This document shows positions 1-8,600 of a DNA stretch of 15,826 bases, piece by piece (positions within the stretch are counted from its first letter, which is position 1; the number at the start of each line of letters is the position of its first letter). The translations under genes and the position numbers were made by a program. The stretch comes from Caryophanales bacterium UBA4365 (GTDB taxonomy: Bacteria > Bacillota_I > Bacilli_A > RFN20 > CAG-826): contig DGSJ01000028.1 of the NCBI GenBank assembly GCA_002393905.1, forward strand, positions 1 through 15,826. Reading direction: 5' to 3'. The notes beneath the pieces are model-generated. The model searched no databases, had not been told where the DNA came from, and saw only the letters and a program-made list of their open reading frames with translations.

Positions 1-552
1 GTGGATAATAAATCGGCTTCAGTAAAAGTCTATTGTTATAATTCCGAATCTGATTTTGAAAAATCATGGAAAAGAATGGAACCAAGCGACACGCTTATTC
101 CAGGAGATCAATTAATTATTGCCTGCCCACAAGAAAACAAGGCAGCGACTGATGATTGTAGTGGAATGAAGCTTCATTCTTGTGATGTCACGTTTAACAC
201 TGATAAATCAGTGATGACTAATCCTGGTGATGCCGCGCAATTTGTTCTTGGAACAGATTATAAAGGTCGTGATGGTTATAACCTCGAAGTTCCTAAAAGA
301 AAAGATGGAACTTATCTAGCTTGCACTAACGAAAAGAAAGTGTCATTTTTTGACACTCCAAAAGCAACATCAAATCTATGGGAAATTGAATATAACAATG
401 ACCAATCTTGTTGGGATATGCGTTCAGCCACAACAATTGATGGTTGGATGATGTATAACAAAAATGTAGAGCAATTTGCGCCATATCAATCTAGTGAAAC
501 AGAGTTCATGAAAGTGATCACTCTATATCGCTTAACTAGAACATTTAAATAA
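1..552 (+). CDS. C-terminal part of a probable secreted protein (5' truncated)
   Basis: The frame is open from the first base, so the GTG at position 1 is unlikely to be the true start and the N-terminus probably lies outside the window. The 183 visible residues have no membrane segment and look all-beta. They include a PGDQLIIAC segment, a middle YLACTN segment, a LWEIEYN strand, and a tail ending in WMMYNKN...FAPYQ...ITLYRL. From memory, this 'L.PGD-yli... yL... W.I... l.YN...F.-Y... -.LYr' layout is common at the C-terminus of secreted Firmicutes proteins such as extracellular nucleases and lamin-tail-type proteins, where it looks like an accessory beta-sandwich. No catalytic residues are visible, so the function of the whole protein cannot be named. 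It ends with TAA only 4 bases before the convergent transporter gene, with no hairpin between them. Confidence 0.6.
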   Translation: MDNKSASVKVYCYNSESDFEKSWKRMEPSDTLIPGDQLIIACPQENKAATDDCSGMKLHSCDVTFNTDKSVMTNPGDAAQFVLGTDYKGRDGYNLEVPKRKDGTYLACTNEKKVSFFDTPKATSNLWEIEYNNDQSCWDMRSATTIDGWMMYNKNVEQFAPYQSSETEFMKVITLYRLTRTFK

Positions 553-556
553 ATTA

Positions 557-1660
557 TTAGTCAGAGAAATCAGTATCCTGGATAATATAGAACGTATAAG
601 TAGGATACTTTTCTTTTAGTTTATTAACTAATTCCGCAATTTTCTTTTGTGGATTGTTGTATTTAAAATCAAAAATTAAATCGAAGGTGATTAACTTTTT
701 CGCATCATCAAAGTAGAAACCATGGATTTGGTGAATACCTTTTTCATTTTCGATAAGCTTAAAAATATAATCCTTAATTTCTTTAACTTCTGGGCTTGCT
801 TCATTAGAAGCATAGATGCCAATAGTTAGAATCGCGCCTGTTTCGGCATAGACACGTGCTTGAATATTTTTACTTAAGTGGTGGATCTCTTTCGCGGTTA
901 AATAATCATCAACTTCAATATGGATGGAGGCAATAATTCGTCCAGCTCCATAATTATTAATAATTAAGTCGTATGCTCCTCGAACTTCTTCATAGGAGTT
1001 AACAATACGCTTGATATGATCAATTTCTTCTTGGGATGCTCTTTCTCCGATAATGAGTGATACTCCATCACGAAGAATTTCATAAGCAGTTTTAAGAATA
1101 AATAAACCAATTAAGATACCAATGTATCCTTCAATATTGACTCCCCAAATCATTGAGGTTCCAATACCAATTAATGTTGCTACTGAAAGTAGAGCATCAA
1201 AGAAAGCATCTTTTCCAGAAGCTTTTAATGGTTCGGAGTTCACTTGTTTTCCAACTTTACCAAAGTAAATGGAAACGCCAATTTTAACAAGGATAGCTAA
1301 TCCAATAATGACTAATGACCAAATGCTATGGTCAACAATTGGATTATCAATAAGAGTTTTAATGGATTCGTAGATCGCCATCACGCCAGCAGCTAAAACG
1401 ATGATTCCAATAATTAGACTGGTTAAGTATTCTACTCGACCATGTCCGTATGGATGTTTCTTGTCTGGTTTTTTATTGGATAACTTAGTTCCAATAATGG
1501 TAATAGCACTACTTAAAGAATCAGAAAGGTTATTAATAGCGTCAGTAATAATCGCCACACTATGAGCGATAAAACCAATGATTGCTTTACCGATAACGAG
1601 AAAAACATTGGCAATAATTCCAATGATACTCGTTTGAATAATTTTCTTTTCTCTATTCAT
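557..1660 (-). CDS. Cation diffusion facilitator (CDF) family metal exporter, probably manganese-type
   Basis: Proton-coupled divalent metal efflux across the cytoplasmic membrane. The 367-residue protein has the six-helix CDF membrane domain (about residues 8-205). In TM2, TDAINNLSD supplies N43 and D47 (D40 precedes). KKHPYGHGRVEYL (67-79) is the classic loop before TM3. In TM5, KDAFFDALLS supplies D151 and D155, i.e. DxxxD instead of the HxxxD of zinc exporters. Within this family DxxxD is associated with Mn transport (MntE-like), so Mn is an inference. The cytoplasmic ferredoxin-like domain spans about 208-285. A further 80 residues (290-367) look like a second, diverged copy of that fold, as seen in the longer Firmicutes CDFs. 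The gene starts 23 bases after the glutathione peroxidase stop with no clear ribosome binding site, which suggests co-transcription and perhaps coupled translation. Confidence 0.93.
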   Translation of the reverse strand: MNREKKIIQTSIIGIIANVFLVIGKAIIGFIAHSVAIITDAINNLSDSLSSAITIIGTKLSNKKPDKKHPYGHGRVEYLTSLIIGIIVLAAGVMAIYESIKTLIDNPIVDHSIWSLVIIGLAILVKIGVSIYFGKVGKQVNSEPLKASGKDAFFDALLSVATLIGIGTSMIWGVNIEGYIGILIGLFILKTAYEILRDGVSLIIGERASQEEIDHIKRIVNSYEEVRGAYDLIINNYGAGRIIASIHIEVDDYLTAKEIHHLSKNIQARVYAETGAILTIGIYASNEASPEVKEIKDYIFKLIENEKGIHQIHGFYFDDAKKLITFDLIFDFKYNNPQKKIAELVNKLKEKYPTYTFYIIQDTDFSD

Positions 1661-1683
1661 TTAAAAATACCAGCAATTCTTGG

Positions 1684-2163
1684 TTATTTCTTGAGTTCTG
1701 CAGCGATTTTTTCTTCAAAAGATCCTGGTGTAGCAGTTGGTTCAAAACGTTCCACAACTTCACCTTCTTTGTTAATTAAGAACTTAGTGAAATTCCATTT
1801 AATCTTTTTAAGTTTACCCTTGTCGTTTTGCTTACAAAGATAGACATATAATGGATCAGCATTATCTCCATTGACTTCAATCTTTTTAAAACGTGGGAAC
1901 TTTGTATCGAAATGTAAACTACAGAAAGCGTTAATTTCTTCATCGCTTCCTGGAGCTTGTCTAAAGAACTGGTTGCATGGGAAATCTAAGATCTCGAAAC
2001 CTTGACCTCTATATTTCTCATAGAGTTCTTCAAGTTCTTTATATTGTTTAGTGAATCCGCATTTAGTTGCGGTGTTCACAATTAAAAGAACTTTTCCTTT
2101 AAAAGCCGATAAGGAAAAATCTTCTCCGCGTTGGTCTTTGACTGAAAAATCATAAACTGACAT
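1684..2163 (-). CDS. gpx: Glutathione peroxidase family protein (thioredoxin-type Cys peroxidase)
   Basis: Reduces hydrogen peroxide and organic hydroperoxides in the cytoplasm. At 159 residues it has the normal length. The three signatures are present: TATKCGFT with peroxidatic C35, FPCNQF (61-66) with Q65, and KWNFTKFL with W123-N124. The active site is cysteine, not selenocysteine. C81 in INAFCSLHF sits where Cys-type members carry the resolving cysteine, so thioredoxin rather than glutathione is the likely reductant (family knowledge plus inference). The start is supported by TTAGAGGT (minus strand) 8-15 bases upstream. It is the first gene of a two-gene minus-strand unit with the CDF exporter and is divergent from the DUF4353 lipoprotein. 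The pairing suggests defence against oxidative or manganese imbalance. Confidence 0.95.
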   Translation of the reverse strand: MSVYDFSVKDQRGEDFSLSAFKGKVLLIVNTATKCGFTKQYKELEELYEKYRGQGFEILDFPCNQFFRQAPGSDEEINAFCSLHFDTKFPRFKKIEVNGDNADPLYVYLCKQNDKGKLKKIKWNFTKFLINKEGEVVERFEPTATPGSFEEKIAAELKK

Positions 2164-2186
2164 ATCGTTGTACCTCTAACGAAGAT

Positions 2187-2192
2187 TTTATA
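2187..2192 (-). promoter_or_regulatory. Possible -10 box for the gpx-CDF unit
   Basis: On the minus strand TATAAA lies 24 bases before the gpx ATG. The matching -35 position, 17 bases further upstream, reads TTATTA, which is only half consensus, so this is a weak prediction in a generally AT-rich divergent spacer. Confidence 0.3.
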
Positions 2193-2233
2193 CTCAAAAA
2201 TTAAATATGTAATAAGAAAATAATAAAAAAATT

Positions 2234-2263
2234 CTTACACGCGAGACATATATTATGTATATT
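2234..2263 (+). promoter_or_regulatory. Possible promoter of the DUF4353 lipoprotein gene
   Basis: CTTACA (2234-2239, 4 of 6 to TTGACA) and TATATT (2258-2263, 5 of 6 to TATAAT) are separated by 18 bases. A good ribosome binding site (TTAGAGGAG, 2272-2280) follows, 10 bases before the ATG at 2291. The same GTTAGAGG octamer serves the divergent gpx gene as its Shine-Dalgarno, in inverted orientation. Confidence 0.35.
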
Positions 2264-2290
2264 AAAAGCAGTTAGAGGAGACTAACAATT

Positions 2291-4111
2291 ATGAAAAAGA
2301 CTTCAATCCTCACCATTCTTGCATCAATGCTAGCTTTAGCAAGCTGTAGTTTAACTACGACTTCTCGCAAAGTTAAACGTAACTCTAAAGCTGAAAATGA
2401 CTCTGATCCAATCAGTGAAATTACAGATGATGAAACTCCTGTAACTGAAGAAGATACAGAACACGAACAAACAATTGATGATGAACAAAACATTTCTGTT
2501 CCAGAAGAAGATGAACGTGAAACAGTTGAAGATGGCTCCGTTATTTCTGCTGCTGGTTCCTATACCTTAAAAGGAAATTATAGTTCTGTCTCAATTACTG
2601 CAGCGAAGAACTCTGAAATTTACATTTATTAAGATGGAGCAACAATTAACTCATCTACTGGAATTGCTTTTGGTAGTTCAAAAGCGATCACACTTCACTT
2701 AGTCATTATTAATGAATCTGAAAACACAATCATTAATGATTTTGCTGATACAAATGCTTTCCATGTTAAAGGAAATGTTTTGATTTCTGGTGTTGGTATT
2801 CTTAATGTTGAATCCAAACAAAAGAACGCCATTAAAGTTGGTCAATCCTTAACTATTACTCAAACAACAATTAACGCCAAAGCCAAGAAAAGCGCAATTA
2901 CTGCTGAAAGTATTGTTGCTGAAGGTTGCACTTTAAATCTTGAAGCGGAAGGTGATGGTATTCAAGCGGATGCAGATGATGATTTAACAGCCTTTTCTAA
3001 AGAAAGAGGTTATACATATTTAAAAAATGTCTCTCTAACTTATAACGGAACTGGTGATGGTATCCAATCTGAGACATACACTGACATCAATGGTGGAACA
3101 ATCAATATCAAAACCGAAGGTACATTTGTTCCTTACTCACAAAAAGACACTTACGAATTAACTGATGATGACTATAAATGGAACTCCTCTCATAAGAGAG
3201 TCGCTAAAGATTCTATTCGTAGTTATTCCAATATGTATGCTTTAGCAAACTCTGTTAAAGCAATCAAAGTTGGACCGATTAAATATGAAGATGATGATAA
3301 AGTTGAACACGAGGTTACAACAGGTGATTACTCTATTTCCATCCGTGGTTTAGCTGGTATCACATTAAACTCAACAGATGACGCAATTCACTGTAATTAC
3401 GGTTCGATTTCTTTAGAAAGCGCGAACATGGATATCACAACGAGTGACGATGGAGTTCATGCTGATTACAACACAAATATCAATAATACTTCGTTAGTAG
3501 TCAATGATTCTTATGAAGGAATTGAAGGTCAAAACGTCACTATCAGTGGAGAAAACACAAATATTGTCGTTAATAGTCAAGATGATGGCATTAATGCTGC
3601 ATCTGACTTTGGCTCAAGTTATGTTTGTACCATTAACAACGGCTTTGTCCGAGTAAAAGCCGGTGGTGATGGTCTTGATGCTAATACAACCTTAAATATT
3701 AATGGTGGTAAGGTCATTATCGAAGGTCCTGGTAGTGGAAACGGATCTTTAGATGCTGATCGAGTTAATATTAATGGCGGAATTGTCTTTGCTTGTTCTA
3801 ATAATGGAATGCTCGAAAACATGACTGCTACCCAACCAACATTTATTTATAACGGTTCGACAATGAGCGCGAACTCCATAATTAGTGTTGCGGATGCTAA
3901 TAACGAAGATAGTGCCTTATACACATACACCTTAAAACTGTCCTGTACACAACTCATTTTCTCTTCACCAGAAATGAAGGTTGGTTCAACCTACACCATT
4001 TTCAATGGTGATAATGTTATCACTGACATTAACATGACTTCTAATTTAACTAAAGTCGGAACAAGTTCCGGTGGTCCTGGTGGTGGAGGTCATGGACCAG
4101 GGGGATGGTAA
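2291..4111 (+). pseudogene. DUF4353 (Cthe_2159-like) carbohydrate-binding beta-helix lipoprotein, interrupted by an in-frame TAA
   Basis: Without the internal stop this would be a 605-residue surface lipoprotein. The signal peptide ends in LASC (C19). An acidic Glu/Asp/Thr linker (about 30-85) leads to a parallel beta-helix with repeated turns such as GDGIQAD, GDGIQSE, DDAIHCN, DDGVHAD, DDGINAA and GDGLDAN. The tail is glycine-rich (GGPGGGGHGPGGW). This is the architecture of DUF4353 proteins; the founding member, Cthe_2159, binds cellulose and pectic polysaccharide. Codon 114 (2630-2632) is TAA, and the same frame then runs open for 492 codons with the family pattern intact (DGATINSSTG directly after the stop). 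The family usually has a hydrophobic residue before DG, so TTA (Leu) to TAA is the likely change. No start with a ribosome binding site follows the stop. It is a recent nonsense mutation, a sequencing error, or, less likely, readthrough. Confidence 0.85.
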
Positions 4112-4121
4112 TAATTTGATA

Positions 4122-4150
4122 GAAAGCGAGCATTGCTCGTTTTCTTTTTA
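4122..4150 (+). terminator. Rho-independent terminator after the DUF4353 gene
   Basis: GAAAGCGAGC (4122-4131) pairs with GCTCGTTTTC (4135-4144) across a 3-base loop with one G-T pair. A run of five T follows (4145-4149). It lies 10 bases past the stop codon. Confidence 0.8.
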
Positions 4151-4161
4151 TTCATAATAGG

Positions 4162-4167
4162 TATAAT
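4162..4167 (+). promoter_or_regulatory. Consensus -10 box almost touching the HAD start codon
   Basis: A perfect TATAAT ends 9 bases before the ATG at 4177. The -35 region falls in the upstream terminator tail and is poor (TTTTCT at 4140-4145, spacer 16). Transcription from here would begin about 2-4 bases before the ATG. Confidence 0.5.
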
Positions 4168-4176
4168 TATTACGAA

Positions 4177-4977
4177 ATGAAAAAGAATTCCGAAATTAAG
4201 ATTATCTTCACTGATGTTGACTGGACAATTTTAAACCACGGTCATGGAAAACATATCTATGATCAAAAGAGTTTAAAAGCATTACGTAAAGCCCAGAAAA
4301 ACGGAGCGAAAGTTTTTATTGCGACAGCTCGTCCATATGAATCCTTAAAACTGACCGGATTCTTCGACGAATTTAAACCAGATGGAATGATTTTAGCCAA
4401 TGGTTCAGTCATTTTTATTGGAGACAAAATCATCTATCATGACTACATGAATAAAAAGCTTGTTCATCACATTTGTCAGGTAGCAAAAGAGCGTGGAATT
4501 GTCATCCAATTTGTCGATGAATACAACCGTTGGATTTCCGATGAACTCAATGAGGTCGCTAAACATTATTTCGATGTCTTTTTTGAAAAAATACCAGCAA
4601 TTCGCGGTTATAATGATGAAAATATCTCAGGATTGCTACTATTTTGTGAGAAGGAACAAGACGAAGAATTACTCAAAGCGATCAACTATAAAGACCTAGA
4701 TGCTTACCGTCTTTTCCCATACGCCATTGATATTCGAGATCATGTCATTCGTAAGAGTGATGGAATTAAAAAAGTTCTCGATTATTATGGTCTAAATAAA
4801 GAAAATGCGATGGCTATTGGTGATGATGTCCAAGACATTCCAATGTTTGAGCTTTGTAAGTATAGTGCAGCAATGGAAAATGGTGTAGATAAAGCTAAAC
4901 AATCAGCCTCGTTTGTGACTACTCATATCGACTGTCACGGTGTCAAAAAAGCGCTCAAAAATTTCAAGGTAATCTAG
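4177..4977 (+). CDS. Cof-type HAD-IIB family phosphatase
   Basis: Cytoplasmic Mg-dependent phosphatase acting on small phosphorylated metabolites; the substrate cannot be read from sequence. At 266 residues it has the usual Cof/YidA size and all four HAD motifs. Motif I is FTDVDWTIL, with nucleophile D13, general acid D15 and T17. Motif II is IATARP (T50). The motif III lysine is K193 in IRKSDGIKKV. Motif IV is GDDVQDIPMF (215-224) with D216/D217 and D220. The C2-type cap lies between motifs II and III (about 70-180). The usual GDxxND of motif IV reads GDDVQD here, a mild variation. There is no Shine-Dalgarno in the 15 bases upstream and a perfect -10 box sits 9 bases away, so the message is probably leaderless. 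A different start is unlikely because motif I begins at residue 11. Confidence 0.93.
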   Translation: MKKNSEIKIIFTDVDWTILNHGHGKHIYDQKSLKALRKAQKNGAKVFIATARPYESLKLTGFFDEFKPDGMILANGSVIFIGDKIIYHDYMNKKLVHHICQVAKERGIVIQFVDEYNRWISDELNEVAKHYFDVFFEKIPAIRGYNDENISGLLLFCEKEQDEELLKAINYKDLDAYRLFPYAIDIRDHVIRKSDGIKKVLDYYGLNKENAMAIGDDVQDIPMFELCKYSAAMENGVDKAKQSASFVTTHIDCHGVKKALKNFKVI

Positions 4978-5006
4978 TTTTCAATTAAATATGTATGTTA
5001 TGATTG

Positions 5007-5034
5007 TTGAACATTTGATGGTAAATTAAATACT
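5007..5034 (+). promoter_or_regulatory. Possible promoter of the DUF3899 gene
   Basis: TTGAAC (5007-5012) and AATACT (5029-5034) are 16 bases apart, each 4 of 6 to consensus, within the 114-base spacer after the HAD gene. No terminator was seen after the HAD gene, so read-through is also possible. Confidence 0.35.
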
Positions 5035-5078
5035 CTTAAAAATCTCAACAATTTGAATAAAAATCACCAGCAAAACAC

Positions 5079-5085
5079 AAAGGAA
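5079..5085 (+). promoter_or_regulatory. Ribosome binding site fixing the DUF3899 start at 5092
   Basis: AAAGGAA is 6 bases before ATG 5092. The same frame is open back to a TTG at 5053, but that codon has no ribosome binding site and would add 13 polar residues before the first membrane segment. Confidence 0.75.
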
Positions 5086-5091
5086 TTAGTA

Positions 5092-5499
5092 ATGAGAACA
5101 TTCATCTATAAGTACAAATCTCATATCTTAACATTTGTCTTTTCCCTTGTTTTTGGTGCGGCTGTTTTTTGTTTATATTTCTTTTTGAAGAATCAAACCT
5201 TAAAAGATGCTGTTGATGCATGTTCAATTGCTGGAGTAGCTTTAATTGGTGGTGGTTTAATGGTCATCATCACCCGTTTAGGTGCTTTTGATACATTTGC
5301 TTATGGCTTTAAACAACTTTTAACTTCAATGTTTAATCGTAATCCAAATATGTATAACTCAATGGCCGACTATAAAATCCAAAAATACGACCAACGAAAA
5401 AAGAAGAAAAAAACATATTTGATGCTGTTTTTAGCGGGATTTTTGTTCATCATTGCTGTGATAGTTTTAGAAATCATTTTGCGCCTACAAATTAAATAA
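5092..5499 (+). CDS. DUF3899 family small membrane protein
   Basis: This 135-residue integral membrane protein has three predicted helices: about 10-32 (ILTFVFSLVFGAAVFCLYFF), 42-62 (ACSIAGVALIGGGLMVIITR), and 108-131 near the C-terminus. Between the second and third is a basic loop ending in RKKKKK, which by the positive-inside rule is cytoplasmic. The glycine-rich second helix followed by GAFDTFAYGFKQL is the pattern I associate with DUF3899, a Firmicutes family of unknown function. The start at 5092 is chosen for its ribosome binding site. It lies alone between the HAD gene and a strong terminator, and its position gives no functional hint. Confidence 0.75.
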   Translation: MRTFIYKYKSHILTFVFSLVFGAAVFCLYFFLKNQTLKDAVDACSIAGVALIGGGLMVIITRLGAFDTFAYGFKQLLTSMFNRNPNMYNSMADYKIQKYDQRKKKKKTYLMLFLAGFLFIIAVIVLEIILRLQIK

Positions 5500-5523
5500 A
5501 AAGTTTACTCGCAAGCACGAAAT

Positions 5524-5549
5524 TCGCACATCGCCTGTGCGATTTTTTG
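5524..5549 (+). terminator. Rho-independent terminator after the DUF3899 gene
   Basis: A perfect 7-bp stem TCGCACA (5524-5530) / TGTGCGA (5536-5542) with a 5-base loop is followed by TTTTTT. It isolates the downstream protease operon from the genes on its left. Confidence 0.88.
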
Positions 5550-5578
5550 TTGCATACCCACGCATACTTATATAAAAT
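5550..5578 (+). promoter_or_regulatory. Probable promoter of the protease operon
   Basis: TTGCAT (5550-5555, 3 of 6) and TAAAAT (5573-5578, 5 of 6) are 17 bases apart, and TATAAA overlaps at 5571-5576. The 5' leader would be about 40 bases. It contains a small dyad TCGTG (5596-5600) / CACGA (5607-5611) just before the AGGAGGT ribosome binding site (5614-5620); I cannot say whether the dyad regulates anything. Confidence 0.5.
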
Positions 5579-5626
5579 ATACGCAATTACTATTCTCGTG
5601 TACTCGCACGATTAGGAGGTAATGTT

Positions 5627-8600
5627 ATGAAGAAAAGTCGATTACTCTGCGGCGTGATTGCAACTATGTCTTTAGGAACAATCGGTGCTTCAACCGGTGC
5701 TATTAAAGCCACTGAAGCCCTTGAACCTGATACTCGGGTGATTGTTAAACTTAAAAAAGACATTGATGAGTTAACTTCTGAGGAAGCACTCAATCAACAA
5801 GAAAACCTTCTTTCACGTATTCGCTACTCAGTGAACCCAAAAGCTGAATTAGTTAATAGGTTTACAGTTTTAAACAACGCCATGACTTTAAAGGTCAATG
5901 AAGAAGACGTTGCTAAAATTGAAAACCTTTCTGGTGTCGAACATGTCTATAAGGACAATTTTGTTGTCCGTAAAAACAAAGGACAAGGTGTCACCTACCA
6001 AGTTAATCGTTCAGCCAGTGAAGAAATTGATCAAAACGAGAACGTTTCTGCTCGAACCATGCGTAAGCCAGGCTATGATGATGGAACTGGAAATATTCTT
6101 CCAGGCTCCACATATGATGGTGAAGGCACCGTTATTGCGATCTTAGATAACGAGTTCTATTTCCGTGGCAAAGTTAATGGTGAGCCAGAATGGCACCACG
6201 AAGTCTTTGATGCTCTTGATGATAGTGTCAAAGTTCGTTTTGCTCCAAAATTCGTTGATCGTCCATCATTAAAGAACAAACTTAATGCTTCGATGGATTT
6301 CTCGAAATCTACCCCAAGCACTCGTCCAGGATTAAAAACTGATAAACCTGGCGAAGAAGGATCTTTATATTTCAATAGTAAAGTTCCATTCTACTTTGAC
6401 TATGGTGGTTCCACATTAACTGGTAACTCAACTGATGCTAAACCAGACTTCGATGTTCATAGTGATATCGATTACCATGGTTCCCACGTTGCATCAATTA
6501 CTGCTGCTAATGCTCCAGAATACAAAGGTATTGCTCCAAAAGCTCAATTAGCTTGTATGAGAGTCTTCACCGAATATCGCGCTGACGATATCGCTAAAGA
6601 TATTGGCTTAGGTGATAGTGATGGCGCTTATGACTCCTGCATCTTAATGGCTCTTGAAGACTGTATTACCTTAGGTGTTGATGGAATCAACATGTCCTTA
6701 GGTAGTGACCTTGGCGAATTCGAAGATGATGATCTTGCTATGCAAACCATTGAAAAGATGGTCTCTGAAGAAAAAATTCTTACTTCCATCTCGAATGGTA
6801 ACGCTGGTAAAGAATCCTATGCCTTCGCTGGAGGTTATGGTAACTGGACCAACGAAATGGTTGAAACAGGTATCTTAGGAAGCTATGCTAACCACCCAAC
6901 TTCCATGTCCATTGGTTCTGCTCACCCAGATTACATCTATTACAAAACAGGTATTAAATGCGGTGAAAGTAACATCGCTTATGATGACCAAATCGTTAAT
7001 AACGAACGTTATCCAAGTGAATACGATACCGAATACAAGATGAGAGATATTGTTAACTCTCTCGAAGACGAAGTCGAATGGGCTTATATTCCAGGATTTG
7101 GTACTGCTAACGATTACTCTGGTATTGATATTGAAGGAAAAGTCGCTGTTGTTAACCGTGGATCCATCTCCTTTGCGGATAAGTACAATACTGCCGCTGA
7201 TAAAGGAGCGATTGGATTATTCATCATTAACAACGACCCAACCGAAACAGACTTCACATTCCGTTGTTCCTTCGGTGACGACTTCAACCCAACCATGCCA
7301 TGTGCGGTTGTTCTATTCAAAGATAAACCATTCTTTGAAAAAGAAAGAACCGGATTATTCACATTCATTGAGAAAGAACTATCAAAAGATAGTGCTGCTC
7401 GTACAATGTCAACATTCTCCACTGATGGCGCTCGTAGTGATCTTGATATCAAACCAGAAATCACTGCTCCAGGAGACATCATCCGTGGTGCTGTTCCACC
7501 TCAAACAAAAGAAGATAAGCAACTTACTCCTTTAACAACATATGAATACCTCTCTGGTACTTCAATGTCCGCACCAAACTATGCTGGTGCCCAAGCAGTT
7601 GTCTTATCAAAAGTCAGTGGACCTCTTATTGCTGATGGTTCATTAAGCAAAGATGACTTAGCCGCCATTAAAGAAGAACGCGGTAAAGTCAACATGCGCT
7701 TAATGTCCACAGCTAACCCAATGGATATTGTTGAACCAAACCCAGAAACCAACGTGAAGAACTATGCTTCTCCACGTGTCCAAGGTGCTGGTATGGCTGA
7801 TATCTATGGTGCTTTAAACTCAAAAGTCTACCTTGAAGGATTTAAGGTTGTTGATGGAGAAGAAAAAGGTATTGGCAAAGCCAAAGTCGAACTTCACAAC
7901 AATGACGATATCAATAAAGGTAACTTAAAATTAAGTTTCTATGCTCATAACGAAAGCGAAGAAACACTTGATTATAAAGTGAAGTTAACTGTGATGCGTC
8001 CTGCTCAAGCAGAAAACAACAAGATCATCACATCTGACTATAACTATTTAGGAGAAGTTGATTCCTTCGAAAAACTCCCAGGAATTCAATACTACGACTA
8101 CTCCTATAAGAAAGTGGTTTACACCTCTGGTACAGCATCATATAAAGATGTTTACAAGGTGACTAAACAACTCACCTACTACAAGACTGAAGCGGATTAC
8201 AAGAATAAGACCAACCCAGTCATCATCGAACCAGATACTTACTATGTAAGTAGTCAAGTCAAAGATGCTCAAGAAGGTGTTGTCTATGAATCACTTCCAA
8301 ACCACAAATACTTATCCACGAAGGATGTTGTTCTTGATGTAATTGAAGGACAAAAGATCTCCATCGCTCCAGGCGATTCAAAGATCACCATCAATCCATA
8401 CTCCTTATCGAAAGCGGATAAAGAAAAAATCCTCGAGATGTATCCATATGGAACCTATATTGAAGGGTATTGTGAACTCATCGCCGATGGATTTGAAGAA
8501 GACCTCAACATTCCATTCTTAGGATTCTATGGTGGAGGCGATATCAAAGCTGGGCAAAACTACAACTCTGCTCCAGTTGTCGAAGAATTCCAATTCGAAA

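Noticed and set aside
1562..1843. 93-codon open frame on the + strand across the gpx/CDF junction
   Set aside because: It lies antisense to two confidently identified genes, has no ribosome binding site and no recognisable protein pattern.
3000..3800. Tandem DNA repeat suggested by the recurring D-G-I/V turns in the DUF4353 gene
   Set aside because: The similarity is at protein level only (beta-helix turns); the DNA units are not near-identical and the spacing varies.
2780..4111. A separate gene starting at TTG 2780
   Set aside because: The TTG has no ribosome binding site and is in phase with the frame upstream of the stop at 2630; the protein would begin in the middle of a beta-helix. It is the second half of one interrupted gene.
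2291..4111. Stop-codon reassignment (TAA read as sense)
   Set aside because: TAA ends several other genes here (for example at 552, 4111 and 15244) with correct family lengths, so a genome-wide reassignment is not supported.
5053..5091. Earlier TTG start for the DUF3899 protein
   Set aside because: ATG 5092 has AAAGGAA six bases upstream, while the TTG has nothing and overlaps the likely promoter downstream region.
5596..5611. Small dyad TCGTG/CACGA in the protease leader as an operator or riboswitch
   Set aside because: A 5-bp stem is too short to separate from chance, and the leader is too short for a known riboswitch.
7114..7482. 122-codon minus-strand frame inside the protease gene
   Set aside because: Antisense shadow of the PA-insert region of the subtilase; no start signal and no promoter.
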